Shown here: one piece after another, positions 5,692 to 8,897 of the stretch
Layout of the letters: every line of letters begins with the position of its first letter
How positions within the stretch are numbered: the first letter of the stretch is position 1
Origin: Spirochaetota bacterium
Lineage (GTDB): Bacteria; Spirochaetota; Spirochaetia; DSM-27196; PWMO01
Assembly: GCA_009908925.1 (NCBI GenBank)
Contig: JAAAOH010000072.1
Location: forward strand, 1 to 8,897
Direction: 5' to 3'
DNA: 8,897 bases
Notes under the pieces: generated by a model
Seen by the model: only the letters and a program-made list of their open reading frames with translations
Database searches by the model: none
What the model was told of the DNA's origin: nothing
Position numbers and translations under genes: made by a program

Positions 5692-7310
5692 TGTCGAATC
5701 TCCGCAATTACAGGGCGAAAGCCCAGAAAGGCAGTGCTCCAGTCGGGTGGTTGCGCGCCGCGCGTGGTGACCGCGATCGTACGCCGGTCGTTCGCCCACG
5801 AGCCGCCCCGCACGACGCGCTGCGCGCCCGCATACACGGGTTGCGTGTCTACGAGATAGGCCGCGGGATGATACCAGTCACCGGTCCATTCCCACACGTT
5901 ACCGAGGAGATCGTAAATGCCGAGCTTGCCGGGCTCCGAGGAACCCACCGGCAGCGGCGTAGACATGGCCGAGTCCCCGAAAACCGCATCGTATCCCTCT
6001 GAAGCATTCAAGTGAGCGGCCCATTCCCACTCAGCTTCGGTTGGGAGGCGCGCCTCGAAGCCGGTAAGCGACAGCGGGAACTGTTCTGTGAGCCAGTCGC
6101 AGAATGCGACTGCCGCGTGATATGAGACGAAGCGCACCGGCCGCGTGGACTGATCGGTGGAAAGACCGTCTTCCCAGTCCCGAAGATAATCAGTTGTTGC
6201 CAGGCCTGCCGCAACCAGCTCATCGCGCGCGGACGGCGCCCAGCGGGGACGCTCACGTACAAAGCGCCGGTAGAGTGTGTGCGTGACCTCGGTCTCCATG
6301 ATGAAGAAGCGGTCGACCCGGGCCAGGTGGGGGCGCTCGAGCTCCTCGACGTTGGTCGCCCCGGCCTCGGCCTGAGGCCCCATGACGAAGGTCTGTGCAG
6401 GAATCTCCACGAAGGTCTGACCGGCTACCGTGAAGCCGCCCGGCGGCTGCAATTCCGGTTCGCCTTCCCGGCTGGCCGCAACGATCTGTGTCTCCAACTC
6501 CGCGGTCCTATCCGAGTGCCAGGCGCTCCCCTGGAACCGGTTGGCGCTGTCGTCCGGGAGCGCGGCGCCCGCGAGGTAGGCGAGGCGGGGTTGCGCTTCC
6601 ATCTCGCGTGCAAGGCGACGGAGCATGCCGAGGGCTTGCATACCGGCAAAGCTCTGTCCCGACCCCTCGGCAAGTGCTGTGGCACGGAGATAGTCGGCGA
6701 GCAGAGCCTCGCTGTGCACGTCTCGAATCGCGTGATCGAGGAGTGCATTAATGTGGCTCTCCGTGGCCGTGTCGCTGTCATCGGGGGTTGTAAGCCCTGC
6801 CGCCGTGAGGTCGAGCACGGCCTGCGAGAGAACGGGCTCGAACTGGTATTGCGCGTTGGCCTCGCCGACGAGAGCCCATCGGCTGAAGCCCAGCGCCGCG
6901 GCCTCCGCCATGGCCTGCGAACTGCGGGGTGTGAGTGCGCGTTCCACCGCCGCTTTCCGCGGCACAAAAAGCGAGCCGAACCTGCGTCCCGGGACCTCGA
7001 TCTCGAATTGCTGCTCCTCGAAGTTCGGCCGCCGTAACGTGACCTCGTGCGTTCCCTGCTCGACAAATACTTCCAGGGGCGCCGTCCCGCGGCGTACACC
7101 ATCGACGTGAACGGAGCTGCCCTCAGGAACGACTTCGAAGCTGACCAGCGCGCCATTATTTCGTATGCCGGGATATAGAAGCAGGAAGAAAAATGCGAGG
7201 AGGAGGGCAAGTGCGAGCAGAGCAGGCACATAGGTCGTCGGGGGAACGCCGAAAACCGGCGTCAGAGTAACGGTGTCGTTCTGCGCCGGTTCCGCGCCCC
7301 TGTTCTTCAT
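5688..7310 (-). CDS. Membrane-anchored PEGA-domain and FGE-like (SUMF1) domain protein
   Basis: The product has 540 residues. A short cytosolic end leads to one membrane helix at about 28-47. A PEGA-like beta domain follows at about 54-108 (FEVVPEGSSVHVDG, APLEVFVEQGTHEVTLRRP), then a helical, alanine-rich linker to about 290. The formylglycine-generating-enzyme-like domain spans about 293-536: FVMG, ETEVTHTLYRRFV, FVSYHAAVAFCDWL, RLPTEAEWEWAA (421-432), GNVWEW (470-475), RVVRGGSW (498-505) and GFRPV. Only one cysteine (404) is present and the paired cysteines of true FGE near the C-terminus are absent, so it is probably a non-catalytic, ligand- or partner-binding relative outside the membrane. 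It heads the operon with smpB. The ATG has no SD, and a perfect promoter ends 8 bases before it, suggesting a leaderless message. Exact role unknown. Confidence 0.9.
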   Translation of the reverse strand: MKNRGAEPAQNDTVTLTPVFGVPPTTYVPALLALALLLAFFFLLLYPGIRNNGALVSFEVVPEGSSVHVDGVRRGTAPLEVFVEQGTHEVTLRRPNFEEQQFEIEVPGRRFGSLFVPRKAAVERALTPRSSQAMAEAAALGFSRWALVGEANAQYQFEPVLSQAVLDLTAAGLTTPDDSDTATESHINALLDHAIRDVHSEALLADYLRATALAEGSGQSFAGMQALGMLRRLAREMEAQPRLAYLAGAALPDDSANRFQGSAWHSDRTAELETQIVAASREGEPELQPPGGFTVAGQTFVEIPAQTFVMGPQAEAGATNVEELERPHLARVDRFFIMETEVTHTLYRRFVRERPRWAPSARDELVAAGLATTDYLRDWEDGLSTDQSTRPVRFVSYHAAVAFCDWLTEQFPLSLTGFEARLPTEAEWEWAAHLNASEGYDAVFGDSAMSTPLPVGSSEPGKLGIYDLLGNVWEWTGDWYHPAAYLVDTQPVYAGAQRVVRGGSWANDRRTIAVTTRGAQPPDWSTAFLGFRPVIAEIRQ

Positions 7311-7317
7311 CGCGCGG

Positions 7318-7323
7318 TATTAT
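7318..7323 (+). promoter_or_regulatory. Possible -10 box for lepB, overlapping the opposite promoter
   Basis: TATTAT (5 of 6 to TATAAT) on the + strand shares its bases with the opposite-strand TATAAT because the segment is nearly self-complementary. No -35 box is visible at 16-18 bases upstream, so this is weak support for a lepB promoter. Confidence 0.25.
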
Positions 7324-7348
7324 AGGGATCTACGGGCGCGCTTGTCAA
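7319..7348 (-). promoter_or_regulatory. Perfect-consensus promoter of the PEGA/FGE-like gene, leaderless arrangement
   Basis: On the - strand, TTGACA (7343-7348) and TATAAT (7319-7324) both match consensus in all six positions, 18 bases apart. Only 8 bases separate the -10 box from the ATG at 7310, so transcription should begin within a base or two of the start codon. No SD is possible in that space. Confidence 0.75.
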
Positions 7349-7378
7349 CGCGTGAGGTTTCTGCTACCGTTCGCACAC

Positions 7379-8359
7379 ATGGCGGCATCCTGGCAACACG
7401 CGCTGGTCGGTTTTGCCGAGCGCGTTCTGACACGACGCAAGCAACGGCGTATCAGAAAGCGCGAGCGGCAGAAGAACAAAAACCAGATCCTCGATTGGAT
7501 CGAAGCCTTCGTGTGGGCGGCCTTTGTGGTCCTTCTGATCAACCAGTACCTCCTCCAGGCCTATCAGATCCCCTCCGGTTCCATGATTCCCACCCTGCGC
7601 CTGCAGGACCGCATATTCGTGAACAAGCTCGTCTACGGCCCGGAGTTGCTTCCGGGAATGGCAAAGCTCCCGGGGTTTGCCGAGCCCGAGCGCGCCGAGG
7701 TCGTCATATTCGAGAATCCTTCCTACATATCGCGTGGAACCGCCTTCGATATCCTGCAGCGGGTGCTCTACATGATCACTCTGTCCCTCGTGGATATCGA
7801 CAGGGATGAGTTCGGCCGACCCCGGGCCCACTTCCTCATAAAGCGCGCCGCCGGAGTCGCGGGAGACCGCTTCCGCCTCGAGGAGGGCTTCATGAGCGTC
7901 AAGCCGGAGGGCGAGCCGGAGTGGATGAGCGAGGATGCATTCGCCGAGCTTGCCGGCGTTGAGTATCCGGTGCGTCGCATGGTTGATGAGGGCGCTTACG
8001 AGTTGTTTGACCGGGCAGCGGCGGCCGTGGCCTATCGGGACCTCGGAGTCCTTGTGCCCGATGAGAACGCCCGCGCGCTCGAGGAGTTGCGTGGCACCGA
8101 CGTGGTGGATGGATACTACCTCGATGAGATGCGCTCGTACACCCTGTACACCGCCAATCCCTCGGATCGGCGCTATCGCGCTCGCAGCGAGCGGTACCGT
8201 ATCGGGTGGTACGTCCCCGAGGGGCGCGTTTTCCCGCTCGGAGACAATCGGGACAACTCCCGTGACGCGCGTTCGTTCGGCGCGGTGCATACCGACGAGG
8301 TGCTCGGTCGGGCGATGTTCCGCTACTGGCCGCTCGACCGCATCGGAGCAGTGGACTGA
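7379..8359 (+). CDS. lepB: Signal peptidase I
   Basis: This membrane protease removes signal peptides from exported proteins. Counted from ATG 7379 it has 326 residues. A strongly basic stretch (RRKQRRIRKRERQK) precedes the membrane helix ILDWIEAFVWAAFVVLLINQ. The nucleophile Ser68 is in IPSGSMIPT, the general base Lys155 in FLIKRAAGVAGD, and the family box GDNRDNS is at 288-294, followed by RSFGAV. Spacing between these boxes is larger than in E. coli, with an acidic insert at about 170-280. The start is uncertain: the ATG at 7379 and an in-frame GTG at 7352 (adding MRFLLPFAH) both lack a good SD. It is divergent from the PEGA/FGE-like gene and is followed, with TGATG overlap, by a second signal-peptidase-like gene. 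Confidence 0.93.
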   Translation: MAASWQHALVGFAERVLTRRKQRRIRKRERQKNKNQILDWIEAFVWAAFVVLLINQYLLQAYQIPSGSMIPTLRLQDRIFVNKLVYGPELLPGMAKLPGFAEPERAEVVIFENPSYISRGTAFDILQRVLYMITLSLVDIDRDEFGRPRAHFLIKRAAGVAGDRFRLEEGFMSVKPEGEPEWMSEDAFAELAGVEYPVRRMVDEGAYELFDRAAAAVAYRDLGVLVPDENARALEELRGTDVVDGYYLDEMRSYTLYTANPSDRRYRARSERYRIGWYVPEGRVFPLGDNRDNSRDARSFGAVHTDEVLGRAMFRYWPLDRIGAVD

Positions 8360-8897
8360 TGTTCGGAGGGTCCCGCCCCCGGTACAGATTCTACCCGCAG
8401 GAGCGCAGCGCCGGGTCTCGCGTGGTCTCAGTGGTGAAGTTCCTCCTTCTGCTGTTTCTCGTGCACCAGCTGATCTCGACGTTTCTCGTGACCGGATACG
8501 CTGTGGCAAGCGTTTCCATGCGGCCCACGCTCGAGCCGGGCGACCGTCTGATCGTGAGCTCAGCGCCCTACGGCGCCTCGATGCCGCTATTCGGGACACG
8601 GGCGCCGGCACTCGGCACCCCCGCGCGCGGGGATCTGGTGGTTGTGCGGACCTCCTATGCGCCACGCCCCCCGCGCCTGTTGTACCCCGTACGATCGCTG
8701 CTGCGATTCTTCACCGCCGGTCGAATCGAGGGCAAGGACGAGGACTGGCGGCCAGAGGTTACGCTGCGACGCATCGTCGCTGTGCCCGGAGATGCCGTAC
8801 GCATGGACGACTTCATCTTCTACGTTCGTGCCCCCGAGTCCGGCAGCTTCGAGAGCGAGTTCGAAGCCTCGGGTATCCGCTATCCTCTCATTCGAGA
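8359..8897 (+). CDS. Second signal peptidase I-like protein, catalytic Lys replaced by Arg (runs off the window)
   Basis: This reading frame is open to the window end; 179 complete codons are seen. It starts at an ATG overlapping the lepB stop (TGATG), which implies coupled translation. A short basic N-terminus leads to a membrane helix at about 22-45 (VVSVVKFLLLLFLVHQLIS). The serine box is SVSMRPTLEPGD with Ser53, followed by GDLVVVRTSY. The lysine box reads TLRRIVAVPGD (135-145): Arg137 stands where signal peptidase I has its general-base Lys. The GDNRDNS box would lie beyond the window. The family call is strong from motif order and context. Whether it is an active protease is doubtful; it could assist LepB or have another role. 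The end of the gene is not visible. Confidence 0.88.
   Translation, partial: MFGGSRPRYRFYPQERSAGSRVVSVVKFLLLLFLVHQLISTFLVTGYAVASVSMRPTLEPGDRLIVSSAPYGASMPLFGTRAPALGTPARGDLVVVRTSYAPRPPRLLYPVRSLLRFFTAGRIEGKDEDWRPEVTLRRIVAVPGDAVRMDDFIFYVRAPESGSFESEFEASGIRYPLIR

Noticed and set aside
5092..5859. 255-codon open frame on the + strand, and similar frames at 4428-4850, 4881-5279 and 6279-7037
   Set aside because: All are opposite hisN, smpB or the PEGA/FGE-like gene, whose motifs are unambiguous. No SD or family match was seen.
7364..8665. 433-codon open frame on the - strand
   Set aside because: It is antisense to lepB and its neighbour, both of which have clear catalytic motifs. Its composition is Arg/Gly/His-rich without any domain pattern.
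1..8897. CRISPR arrays, insertion sequences, tRNA or rRNA genes
   Set aside because: No regularly spaced direct repeats, transposase motifs or other structural RNA were seen on either strand apart from tmRNA.

Overview
The window is GC-rich chromosomal DNA, densely coding on both strands. It looks like a free-living member of the Spirochaetota, near Spirochaetaceae/Treponemataceae. This placement is by inference from three things: a membrane-anchored PEGA plus formylglycine-generating-enzyme-like (FGE-like) protein, a signal peptidase I with a basic N-terminal stretch of the Treponema type, and a spirochaete-like tmRNA tag. No 16S rRNA or other decisive marker is present.

Left part (1-3102, + strand): the end of guaB, then purA and guaA, read as one purine operon. 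It holds the enzymes at the IMP branch point: IMP to XMP (GuaB), XMP to GMP (GuaA) and IMP to adenylosuccinate (PurA). purA and guaA overlap by 16 bases, and guaA starts with GTG.

Middle part (3103-3945): two small divergent genes, each encoding a ribbon-helix-helix-like protein. They are separated by about 185 bases carrying two opposed promoters, two inverted repeats and a set of same-strand TGACRA repeats. This looks like a self-contained autoregulated pair, and it is the least ordinary part of the window.

ssrA/smpB part (3946-7310, - strand): reading leftwards, a PEGA/FGE-like membrane protein, smpB (ATGA overlap) and hisN form an operon. ssrA (tmRNA) follows from its own good promoter. 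SmpB and tmRNA, the two partners of trans-translation, are therefore separated only by hisN. hisN has no ATG, GTG or TTG start, and a strong Shine-Dalgarno (SD) sequence points to an ATC codon. The first gene of this operon appears to be leaderless: a perfect TTGACA/TATAAT promoter ends 8 bases before its ATG.

Right part (7352-8897, + strand): a canonical signal peptidase I gene (lepB) is followed, with a TGATG overlap, by a second signal-peptidase-like gene running off the window. The second protein keeps the serine motif but has arginine where the catalytic lysine should be.
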